From an uncultured Clostridia bacterium (lineage in GTDB: Bacteria > Bacillota > Clostridia > Christensenellales > Aristaeellaceae), in assembly GCA_934631985.1 (NCBI GenBank), contig CAKTYE010000003.1, forward strand, positions 1-64,000: DNA of 64,000 nucleotides. Direction: 5' to 3'. Each line of letters begins with the position of its first letter. Positions within the stretch are counted from its first letter, which is position 1. Position numbers and translations under genes: made by a program. The notes beneath the pieces were generated by a model, which was not told the origin of the DNA, made no database searches, and was given only the letters and a program-made list of their open reading frames with translations. Of this stretch, positions 15,872 to 22,668 are shown piece after piece.

Positions 15872-16915
15872 TTGCCCCTCACCACGACTCAAAACGCTGG
15901 GGTCAAGGTGCTGGCGGATCACCTGGGTCTTTCCAAGGCCACGGTCTCCAAGGCGCTCAACGGCTATCCGCAGGTCAGCGAAGCCACCCGCCAGCGGGTG
16001 CTGGAGGCGGCGGAGCAGCTGGGCTATGCCACGCCGGAAAACGAAGCGGCGAACCGGCCCCTGGGCAGAAGCAAGCGCATCGGCTGGCTCTATCGTTCCG
16101 CCACGCGCGAGATGAATCCCGACCAGTTCAACGCCAGCAACGGCTTTCAGTATGTTGCGCAGGAAATGCGAGACATTCGCATGGAGGTTCTGCTGCTGCC
16201 GCAGTTCCAGGATAAGCCGGCAGGCCGCACCCTGAGCCAGCTGGTGGCGGATTATCATCTGGACGGCGCGTTCATCAGCGACATTCAGGTGCATGATCTG
16301 CTGTTTCAGGAGGTGCAGGAGGTCTTCGTGCCGCTGGTTTTTTGGGGCGCTCCCCCGGTTGCAGAGCAGGCTAACGTCTGCGCCGTCACCTATGATTCCA
16401 TCGTGGGCATCGGCAAGACCATGGCGCATCTGCTCAGCCTTGGGCATCGGCGCATCGGCTTTCTGAACGGCAATTCCGGCGCGTATGTCAGTCAGGAGCG
16501 GCTGGACGGCTACATTCTGGCCCTGACGCGGGCGGGCGTCTCCTTCGACCCTACGCTAGTGTGGGAGGGAGATTATTCCTTCGCCTGCGGTGCGCCCGCG
16601 CTGGATTACTTCCTGCAAAAGGGCGTGACCGCCATCTGCTGCGCCAGCGACAAAATGGCCATTGGCGCAGCCCATGCCGCCACGCAACGCGGTCTTTCCA
16701 TCCCGGAGGATCTGTCCATTGTGGGCTATGACGACGACCCGGTGTGCAGCAGCATGTTCCCCAGCCTGACCACGGTGGCGCAGGATTTCTTCCGCATTGG
16801 TCGGGTCGCGGCGACGCTGATGACCTGCATGCTGCGGGGTCTGCCCGTCGGCCCGGTCTCCATTCACCCTGAGCTGCTGGTGCGCGGCTCTACCGCAACG
16901 CCGAAGCATACATAA
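15872..16915 (+). CDS. LacI-family transcriptional regulator
   Basis: This 347-residue DNA-binding repressor has a helix-turn-helix at about residues 12-52 (KVLADHLGLSKATVSKALNGY). The periplasmic-binding-protein-like effector domain extends from about 70 to the end. GHRRIGFLNG and VGYDDDP match the family's sugar-binding fold. The start is TTG at 15872, 7 bases after GGAGGA; no ATG fits. It is followed after 29 bases by beta-phosphoglucomutase and faces the GH65 remnant, so it probably responded to an alpha-disaccharide or a phosphorylated product. The GAAAC/GTTTC repeats on both sides of the divergent gap are likely operators. Confidence 0.92.
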   Translation: MPLTTTQNAGVKVLADHLGLSKATVSKALNGYPQVSEATRQRVLEAAEQLGYATPENEAANRPLGRSKRIGWLYRSATREMNPDQFNASNGFQYVAQEMRDIRMEVLLLPQFQDKPAGRTLSQLVADYHLDGAFISDIQVHDLLFQEVQEVFVPLVFWGAPPVAEQANVCAVTYDSIVGIGKTMAHLLSLGHRRIGFLNGNSGAYVSQERLDGYILALTRAGVSFDPTLVWEGDYSFACGAPALDYFLQKGVTAICCASDKMAIGAAHAATQRGLSIPEDLSIVGYDDDPVCSSMFPSLTTVAQDFFRIGRVAATLMTCMLRGLPVGPVSIHPELLVRGSTATPKHT

Positions 16916-16944
16916 AATACACCTAAAAGAGGAGGAAACTTTCC

Positions 16945-17583
16945 ATGAAATACGAAGGCATCATTTTCGACCTGGACGGCGTGATCTGCTCCACCGACCA
17001 CTACCATTATCTGGCATGGAAGGCTCTGGCGGATCGTCTGGGCATCCCCTTCAACGAAACGGACAACAACCGTCTGCGCGGTGTGAGCCGCATGGAGAGC
17101 CTGAACATCGTGCTGGAAAAGAGCGCCAAGACCTACGCCGAGAATGAGAAGGTCGCCATGGCGACGGAAAAGAACGACACCTACCGCGAGCTGCTGCACC
17201 AGATGACCCCCGCCGACCTGTCCGACGAGGTGAAGAACACACTGGATACGCTGCGCGCCAAGGGCCTGAAGCTGGCGATCGGCTCCTCCAGCAAGAACAC
17301 GCCCTTCATTCTGGAGCGCGTGGGCCTGAAGGGCTATTTTGACGCGGTGGCGGACGGCAACTGCATTACCCACTCCAAGCCCGACCCCGAGGTGTTCCTG
17401 AAGGCTGCGGAGATGATCGGCCTGTCCCCCGCCGTGTGCCTGGTGGTGGAGGATGCGCATGCCGGTGTGGAGGCTGCCGTGAACGGCGGCTTTGACTGTG
17501 CCGCCATCGGCGATGCGAAGGACGATGTGCGCGCCAAGCATCACCTGTCCACCTTCAGCGATCTGCTCAAGGCTGCGGAGTAA
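16945..17583 (+). CDS. pgmB: Beta-phosphoglucomutase
   Basis: This 212-residue cytoplasmic HAD-superfamily enzyme interconverts beta-glucose 1-phosphate and glucose 6-phosphate. The first motif, FDLDGVICSTDHYHY, gives nucleophile Asp9 and acid/base Asp11. The cap follows, with GVSRMESL near 48, then GSSSKNTPFIL near 112, and the metal motif VVEDAHAGVEAA near 170. These features identify the beta-specific type rather than a generic phosphatase. AGGAGGAAA lies close upstream of the ATG. It is the natural partner of the GH65 enzymes: its neighbour GH65 is broken, but two complete ones remain in the window. A strong terminator follows. Confidence 0.95.
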   Translation: MKYEGIIFDLDGVICSTDHYHYLAWKALADRLGIPFNETDNNRLRGVSRMESLNIVLEKSAKTYAENEKVAMATEKNDTYRELLHQMTPADLSDEVKNTLDTLRAKGLKLAIGSSSKNTPFILERVGLKGYFDAVADGNCITHSKPDPEVFLKAAEMIGLSPAVCLVVEDAHAGVEAAVNGGFDCAAIGDAKDDVRAKHHLSTFSDLLKAAE

Positions 17584-17596
17584 TTTTCATAAAAAC

Positions 17597-17658
17597 AAGC
17601 GCCCGCTCATGCGGCGGCAGAGGGAAAACCCTCTGTTCACCGCACAGCAGGCGCTTTT
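17597..17658 (+). terminator. Terminator after pgmB
   Basis: AAGCGCC and GGCGCTT close a long imperfect hairpin that also contains AGAGGG-aaaa-CCCTCT. TTTTT follows. It separates this operon from the minus-strand genes downstream. Confidence 0.88.
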
Positions 17659-17677
17659 TCTATATACCCATTGCCCG

Positions 17678-17746
17678 TCAGAAACCAGTTGCCGTTGTCG
17701 CATCCTGCGCCGGGTCGAAGCCCTGCCGTTCAAGCATGGTCTGCAT
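17678..17746 (-). CDS. Possible 22-residue small ORF
   Basis: A short frame, beginning MQTMLERQGFDP and ending TGF, is preceded by AAAAAAGGAGGAAG with 8 bases of spacing to the ATG, a better ribosome binding site than many genes here have. It lies downstream of the F5/8-type gene on the same strand. No homology is recognised and such a frame could arise by chance; it could also be the start of a lost gene. Only the translation signal supports it. Confidence 0.25.
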   Translation of the reverse strand: MQTMLERQGFDPAQDATTATGF

Positions 17747-17807
17747 GGTCGCTTCCTCCTTTTTTGGGCAAACGCCCTCCATGCACTGCGGCATGGAGGG
17801 ACATGCT

Positions 17808-18410
17808 TTATTCGTAAATGCAAATTTCCGCCGCCTGTGCGCCGCCCGTGCGGGAGGAGGAGTTCATGGTGAACACAACCTTCACATAGGCCGCCTGCAC
17901 CGCGTCAAAATCAATGCAAATGCGGTTGCCTGTTTCCGCGTTGAAGTCATACTTTTCTGCCGATGCGACCTCGGTGAAGCTCTCGCCATCCGTGCTGACC
18001 CACACCGCAATTTCCTGGGTGCGCGGCTCCCAAATGGAGGACGGGTTCAGGCACACCGCCACGGTGGAAACGGTATGTGCTTCGCCCAGGACGATGGTCA
18101 TTTCCGCCGGGAAGCCCTTGCTTTCCCAATAGGTGTCGGTCTTGCCGTCGTTGACGTTGCTGCTCACATACACATCATTGTGCGCCCCGGCAAGAACCTC
18201 CTTGCCCTCCGCCAGATTCTCCGTTTCGGGCAGGGGGATGAAGTTATCCGCAGGGTCCGGGAAGCAGGCAGGACGCTCCGGCGCAGTCTGCTCCGGGGCC
18301 TTCACGATGGTGACAATGGTCTTGATGTCTTCCGCCCCTACCGCTGCGGTACTCAGGCACGCAAGTGACAGCAGGAGCAGCACAGTCAGCAAAAGACGCA
18401 GCTTCTTCAT
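17808..18410 (-). CDS. Secreted F5/8 type C (discoidin/CBM32-like) protein
   Basis: This 200-residue protein has a signal peptide (MKKLRLLLTVLLLLSL, ending about residue 25). A single discoidin-like jelly-roll occupies about 65-200, with a VNDGKTDTYWES motif and a VKVVFTMNSSS strand near the end. There is no catalytic domain and no anchor. The ATG at 18410 is preferred over an in-frame ATG at 18431 because AAGGGGG precedes it at normal spacing. It lies 13 bases after the beta-helix glycosidase gene, so both are secreted together. It probably binds the polysaccharide attacked by that enzyme; the ligand is unknown. Confidence 0.85.
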   Translation of the reverse strand: MKKLRLLLTVLLLLSLACLSTAAVGAEDIKTIVTIVKAPEQTAPERPACFPDPADNFIPLPETENLAEGKEVLAGAHNDVYVSSNVNDGKTDTYWESKGFPAEMTIVLGEAHTVSTVAVCLNPSSIWEPRTQEIAVWVSTDGESFTEVASAEKYDFNAETGNRICIDFDAVQAAYVKVVFTMNSSSRTGGAQAAEICIYE

Positions 18411-18423
18411 AGCTTTTTCCCCC

Positions 18424-19899
18424 TTATTCAATGGTGATGGCTTCGCAGTATTCGTTCGTCCGCAGCTTCATGGCCTTCAGGTCCTTGACGGGCTGTCCCA
18501 GGATGGTCACATTGCGCAGGGTCACGTTGGTAATACGGTTCTCCTCGCTCTGTCCTGCCAGACGGGATGCAGGCGCCTTGCCGTCCGCCGTGTTGACCAC
18601 GGTCAGGCCGTCGATCAGCACGTTGTCGATGGAGCCGAATTCATCCTTCACCGTGGACCAGGCAGAATTTTGAAGCGTCATTTCGATCAGCTCCTTGTTG
18701 CTGCCGTTGTCACCCTGCATGAAGGCGTTTTCCACCACGATATTGCGGTACACAATGTCATGCACATAAGCGTCGTCGCTGTTGTGGATGCTGATGACTG
18801 GCTTATGGAAGTTATACAGCACCGTGATGTTTTCAAACAGCACCTCGCTGATCTCCGGGTCCAGCGTCAAACCCTTATCCGTCTCATAGCCGATCTCCAT
18901 GGACTGCGCCAGGTCTGTCCACACCTGCATGTTGCGGAAGGTGATCCCCTTGGTGGAGCCGGAATAATTTTTGATAACCAGGCTGTCATCCCAGGTGCGG
19001 GCAAAGCTGTCCGTCACCACATGATCCGTGCAGGACTGGAAGGTGAAGCCGTCGCCGTTCTGCCGCCCGGAAATGACCTTGACGTTGCTGATCTCCACAT
19101 GCTTGGAGGCAAAGGAGTTGACATTCCAGCAGTTGGAGTTGACGATGGCAATGCCCTCGATGGTCACATCCTTGGCATGGTTCAGGTCGATCGGCACTCG
19201 CGCATAAGAGCCAGGCTGGTTCCAGGCAGGATAGTCGCTGCCATCGATCAAGCCGCGTCCGCAGATGCGTACGTTTTTTGCATTGTTGACGGAGATGATG
19301 CTGTGCAGCACCGCGCCGCCGGAAATGTACAGCGTCTGATCATCCTCCAGCACAATGGCGTCCATCGTCCACTCGCCGGGGCCGATGTAGAAAACGTTCG
19401 GATCGTCGAAGTCCGGCACATCCTCCTCCAGCGGATTGGCGAAGATGTGCAGCGCCTTGTTCACGCTGCCGTTGAACACCACGGTATACTGTCCGGGCTG
19501 ATTCAGCAGAAAGCTGACCGTGCCGTCCTTCACCTCAGGAACGATCCCGGCGGCCTGGGGCAGCACCTCGGCGCTTTCTACCCCATCGGGCAAGCCGGGC
19601 ATGCTGATCTCCACCTTCACCCGGCCCTCAAAGTCGAAATACGTCATGGGGGTGGTGACAGGCTGGGTATTGGCATTCCAGATATGCTCATGATTGACCA
19701 TCACGTCATACACAAACAGCTCATAGCCGTTGACGCGAACCTGCGCAGTCTCGGAGCTGGTCATGGTCTTGGGACCTTCATAGAGGGTCAGCAGCGTCGG
19801 CGCCTCCTCCGCCTGCCCGGTCACGGCCCACGCCGCCGCCAGCAGCGCCACAAGCAGCAGGCACATCATGGTAGAACGTTTTCCTTTCATCATTTCCAT
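18424..19899 (-). CDS. Secreted right-handed beta-helix glycosidase, GH28/GH49-like
   Basis: This 491-residue exported protein has a signal peptide of about 30 residues (core MMCLLLVALLAAAWAV). A beta-sandwich region of about 35-140 follows, then a pectate-lyase-like beta-helix. The helix carries CGRGLIDGSDYPAW near 225, SGRQNGDGFTFQSC near 285 and ARTWDDSLVIKNY near 308. The clustered Asp residues (NGDG, WDD) are placed as in inverting beta-helix glycosidases. Polygalacturonase (GH28) and dextranase-type (GH49) families share this layout, so the substrate stays open. The co-regulated GH65 phosphorylase favours an alpha-glucan by inference. Its promoter carries the shared operator. Confidence 0.82.
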   Translation of the reverse strand: MEMMKGKRSTMMCLLLVALLAAAWAVTGQAEEAPTLLTLYEGPKTMTSSETAQVRVNGYELFVYDVMVNHEHIWNANTQPVTTPMTYFDFEGRVKVEISMPGLPDGVESAEVLPQAAGIVPEVKDGTVSFLLNQPGQYTVVFNGSVNKALHIFANPLEEDVPDFDDPNVFYIGPGEWTMDAIVLEDDQTLYISGGAVLHSIISVNNAKNVRICGRGLIDGSDYPAWNQPGSYARVPIDLNHAKDVTIEGIAIVNSNCWNVNSFASKHVEISNVKVISGRQNGDGFTFQSCTDHVVTDSFARTWDDSLVIKNYSGSTKGITFRNMQVWTDLAQSMEIGYETDKGLTLDPEISEVLFENITVLYNFHKPVISIHNSDDAYVHDIVYRNIVVENAFMQGDNGSNKELIEMTLQNSAWSTVKDEFGSIDNVLIDGLTVVNTADGKAPASRLAGQSEENRITNVTLRNVTILGQPVKDLKAMKLRTNEYCEAITIE

Positions 19900-19996
19900 C
19901 CTCCTGTTTTCCCTGCGGCAAGCTCCGCAGCGCGCGGGCTATGCGTTTTTCGCCGCGGTTCCGCCTTTTTTCTTCCATAAAAGGAGCGTTCTCGGC

Positions 19997-20053
19997 GAGT
20001 TTAACGCTAAACCCATCTGCGGTCATTATAGCAGGAAAAGTGCCGCAATGCAA
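19997..20053 (-). promoter_or_regulatory. Promoter and shared LacI-type operator, beta-helix operon
   Basis: On the minus strand TTGCAT (20048-20053) and TATAAT (20025-20030) are 17 bases apart. GGGTTTAGCGTTAAACTC (19997-20014) follows the -10 directly. The same operator core occurs at 20134-20153 and 28326-28344, each at the matching place. Confidence 0.82.
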
Positions 20054-20092
20054 CGCTCTGGCAAAAAAATGACCAAATTGAAAATCCACCCC

Positions 20093-20153
20093 TTGACAGG
20101 GCATGGGCCTGATGCTATAATCAAACCATCAGATAGGTTTAGCGTTAAACCTA
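20093..20153 (+). promoter_or_regulatory. Promoter and shared LacI-type operator, secreted jelly-roll gene
   Basis: TTGACA (20093-20098) and TATAAT (20116-20121) are spaced by 17 bases. The palindrome TAGGTTTA-gcgt-TAAACCTA (20134-20153) lies over the initial transcribed region. It is the most symmetric of the three operator copies. Confidence 0.85.
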
Positions 20154-20181
20154 CCAATCCAATACTTTGAGGAGGGTTCCC

Positions 20182-20907
20182 ATGAAAAAGTTCCTTGCTT
20201 TCCTGCTTGCCCTGACGATGGTCTTTGCCATGACCGCTTCCGTTCTGGCTGAGGGTGAAACCTACCTATGGGACAACTTCGACGACCGTGATCCCCAGGC
20301 GAAGCCTGACATGGCCCCCAACGGCGTGAACCTGTGGTGGGACAACTTCGACAACCTGCGCGCCAAGAACGAGGACGGCGCCCTGAAGCTGGACTTCCGT
20401 CCCAAGGCGTATGACCCCGAGGATTACGACTCCGAGGATGAATACTACGAGCGTGCCACTGACTGGATGGGCAACTGGGGCGAAGCCGTGAACATGTGGG
20501 CGCTGGACGGCATCTCCTACTGCAAATACCTGACCATCCGCGTGAAGGGCGCTGAGGGCGGCGAGGAAAACAAGCTCATCATGGACTGGCATCCCGAAGA
20601 CAGCAAGTTCTACGCGGCCCGCTTCAGCGACCTGGTGCTGGCGGATGGCAGCCATCCCGTGATCACCACCGAATGGCAGGATCTGAAGATCGACCTGGAA
20701 GCCTCCGGTTTCCCGGGCATGACCAACGCCATGCACATCCGCGCCTTCGCCAAGTGCGTCATCTGGCTGGATGAGATCACCTTCTCCGAGGCTGTTGCCC
20801 CCGTGGACAGCACCAGCACCGAGACCATCCTGGCCGGCATGACCGCGCCCGAGACCGGCAAGCCCGCTTCCCTGCCCATCAAGGACTACGTTGCGGAGCT
20901 GCAATAA
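20182..20907 (+). CDS. Secreted jelly-roll-like, probably carbohydrate-binding protein
   Basis: This 241-residue exported protein has a signal peptide (MKKFLAFLLALTMVFAMTASVLA). The remainder is rich in Trp, Asp and aromatic residues. The repeated pattern LWDNFDDRDP / LWWDNFDNL and a late VIWLDEITF strand are typical of endoglucanase-associated jelly-roll domains of the CBM4/11 type. No catalytic motif or cell-wall anchor is seen. The ATG is 6 bases after GGAGG; an in-frame TTG 15 bases upstream is less likely. It is divergent to the beta-helix operon and shares its operator, so a role in binding the same polysaccharide is inferred. Confidence 0.75.
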   Translation: MKKFLAFLLALTMVFAMTASVLAEGETYLWDNFDDRDPQAKPDMAPNGVNLWWDNFDNLRAKNEDGALKLDFRPKAYDPEDYDSEDEYYERATDWMGNWGEAVNMWALDGISYCKYLTIRVKGAEGGEENKLIMDWHPEDSKFYAARFSDLVLADGSHPVITTEWQDLKIDLEASGFPGMTNAMHIRAFAKCVIWLDEITFSEAVAPVDSTSTETILAGMTAPETGKPASLPIKDYVAELQ

Positions 20908-20924
20908 CAGCCAATTGTTTTCCC

Positions 20925-20957
20925 GGGAGACAGCGGAGCTGTCTCCCTTCCTTTTTT
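20925..20957 (+). terminator. Terminator after jelly-roll gene
   Basis: GGGAGACAGC and GCTGTCTCCC pair around a three-base loop. TTCCTTTTTT follows. Confidence 0.9.
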
Positions 20958-20968
20958 GTCTGCGGGAC

Positions 20969-20997
20969 TTGCATCCATCCGCAAAAGCATGTATGCT
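20969..20997 (+). promoter_or_regulatory. Promoter of second lacI gene
   Basis: TTGCAT (20969-20974) and TATGCT (20992-20997) are spaced by 17 bases, the same boxes as in the other lacI promoter. No copy of the GTTTAGCGTT operator is seen here, so autoregulation is not indicated. Confidence 0.65.
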
Positions 20998-21069
20998 AAT
21001 AGATAGCCTATCGCCGCACGCTCCGTCCTGCGGCGGTGAAGACGGTGAATATGAAATGTGGGGAAGTCA

Positions 21070-22086
21070 ATGGTCACACTGAAGGACATCGCCGCTGAAG
21101 CAGGCGTGAGCATCACCACCGTTTCCAATGTGGTGCATAACAGGAAAAGCCGGGTCTCTGAAAAGCAGCTGGCGAAAATTTGGGAAATCATCGAACGGGA
21201 GCATTATGTGCCCAGCATGTCGGCGCGTTCCCTGGCGAAGGACCAGTCCGCCATCATCGCCATGGTCACCTACATCACGCCGCGCACCACGGGCAGCACG
21301 GTAGACGACCCGTTTATGAGCGTCATTGCCGCCAGCATCGAGCAGCGCACCCGTGAGGAGGGCTATTACCTGATGATCCGCTCGGCAGAGACGGTGGACG
21401 CGCTGGAATCGCTGATCCACAGTTGGCGGCTTGCCGGACTCATCATGACGGGCCTGTATCAGGACGCTTTCTTTGAGGCCGCGGCACATCTGGGCATCCC
21501 CTTTGTGCTGATCGACAGCTATATCAACGACCCCAACGTATGCAGCGTCGGGCTGGAGGACGAAAAGGGCGGCTACCTTGCCACAAAGCACCTGCTGGAA
21601 AATGGGCATCGCACCATTGCGTTCGCCTCCCCCACGGTGCAGGCCGGCGGCGTGCTGGATCTGCGCCTGCAGGGCTATCGCCGCGCGCTGGCAGAATACG
21701 GCGTTCCCTTTGATCCCTCGCTGATCTTCATGCAGGAAATTTCCGTGCAGGAGGGCAAGCGCTTGGGGCATCAGCTCAGCCAGCGGCCTGAGATCACGGG
21801 CATCTTCGCTTCCGCTGACATTCTGGCGGCGGGCATCATGTCCGGCCTGCATGAATGCGGCATGTACGTCCCCCGGGATAAGTCCATTGTGGGCTTTGAT
21901 GATCACTATCTCTCCCAACTGACCATTCCCGGCCTGACCACCATCCATCAGGATTCCGAGCAAAAGGGCATTCTTGCCACGGACATGATCCTTGCGCAGC
22001 TTCGGCATGAACCCATTGCAGAGAAAAAGATCATCCTGCCCGTGCGCCTGGTGGAGAGAGGCAGCGTACGGAATCTCAAGGCCTGA
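21070..22086 (+). CDS. LacI-family regulator, probable master of the GTTTAGCGTT regulon
   Basis: This 338-residue repressor has an N-terminal helix-turn-helix (MVTLKDIAAEAGVSITTVSNVV). A sugar-binding-protein-like domain runs from about 60, with IGFDDHYLSQLTIPGLTT-type residues near 280. The ATG at 21070 follows GTGGGGA by 5 bases; a GTG in the same frame at 21058 overlaps that site and is rejected. It lies beside two of the three promoters with the shared operator, and the third drives the importer 5 kb downstream. This makes it the best candidate regulator. The effector is unknown. Confidence 0.92.
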   Translation: MVTLKDIAAEAGVSITTVSNVVHNRKSRVSEKQLAKIWEIIEREHYVPSMSARSLAKDQSAIIAMVTYITPRTTGSTVDDPFMSVIAASIEQRTREEGYYLMIRSAETVDALESLIHSWRLAGLIMTGLYQDAFFEAAAHLGIPFVLIDSYINDPNVCSVGLEDEKGGYLATKHLLENGHRTIAFASPTVQAGGVLDLRLQGYRRALAEYGVPFDPSLIFMQEISVQEGKRLGHQLSQRPEITGIFASADILAAGIMSGLHECGMYVPRDKSIVGFDDHYLSQLTIPGLTTIHQDSEQKGILATDMILAQLRHEPIAEKKIILPVRLVERGSVRNLKA

Positions 22087-22134
22087 CGCTTTCCGACTGC
22101 ATATTCTTCATCCATGCTTATTTGAGGAGGAGCC

Positions 22135-22593
22135 ATGCTTACTTACCACCCTACGACCGAAGAAGAAAAATACCTTATCACCGCCTGGCAATACAGCGGC
22201 GACTATGCCATGTACAACAAACCGCCCTATGCGGAGCAGAAGAAGTCCGGCGTTGGCTTTGCCAATCCCGCAAACCACTTTTACTCCTTTTATGACGATA
22301 CCGCGCTCATCGGCTTCATCAACCTTTCCGAAGAAGAAACCGAGGTGTTCTTTGGCATCGGCGTAAACCCCGCGCATTGCGGCAAGGGCTACGGTCAGCA
22401 GATCACGCGAATGGCCTTCGACATCTCCCAGGAACTGTTTCCTGGCAAGCCCCTGTATTTGGAAGTTCGGACCTGGAACACCAGGGCCGTCCGCTGTTAC
22501 GAGAAGGCCGGCTTCCACATTGTTGGCGGGCCGATCCGGCAAACAACCTCCATCGGAGACGGCGAATTTTATCACATGGTGCGGGAGTCCTAA
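22135..22593 (+). CDS. GNAT-family N-acetyltransferase
   Basis: This 152-residue cytoplasmic protein has the GNAT fold. The acetyl-CoA-binding loop is GIGVNPAHCGKGYGQQI near residues 76-92 (motif A, Q/R-x-x-G-x-G/A-like). A terminal RAVRCYEKAGF motif near 118-128 is common in RimI/PhnO-like members. The substrate is unknown. GAGGAGG precedes the ATG. It may be read from the upstream lacI promoter, the gap being 48 bases. A bidirectional terminator separates it from the convergent GH65 gene. Confidence 0.85.
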   Translation: MLTYHPTTEEEKYLITAWQYSGDYAMYNKPPYAEQKKSGVGFANPANHFYSFYDDTALIGFINLSEEETEVFFGIGVNPAHCGKGYGQQITRMAFDISQELFPGKPLYLEVRTWNTRAVRCYEKAGFHIVGGPIRQTTSIGDGEFYHMVRES

Positions 22594-22609
22594 ACGCCTT
22601 TCCGCCTAA

Positions 22610-22665
22610 AGCAAATGGGCTGATGCAGATTTTTGTTCTTCTGCATCAGCCCATTTGCTGTTTTT
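22610..22665. terminator. Bidirectional terminator between GNAT and GH65 genes
   Basis: A perfect 20-bp stem starts AGCAAATGGGCTGATGCAGA, has a 10-base loop, and is followed by GTTTTTCTTTT on the plus strand. The minus strand has TTTAGG. It can end both convergent transcripts. Confidence 0.93.
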
Positions 22666-22668
22666 CTT

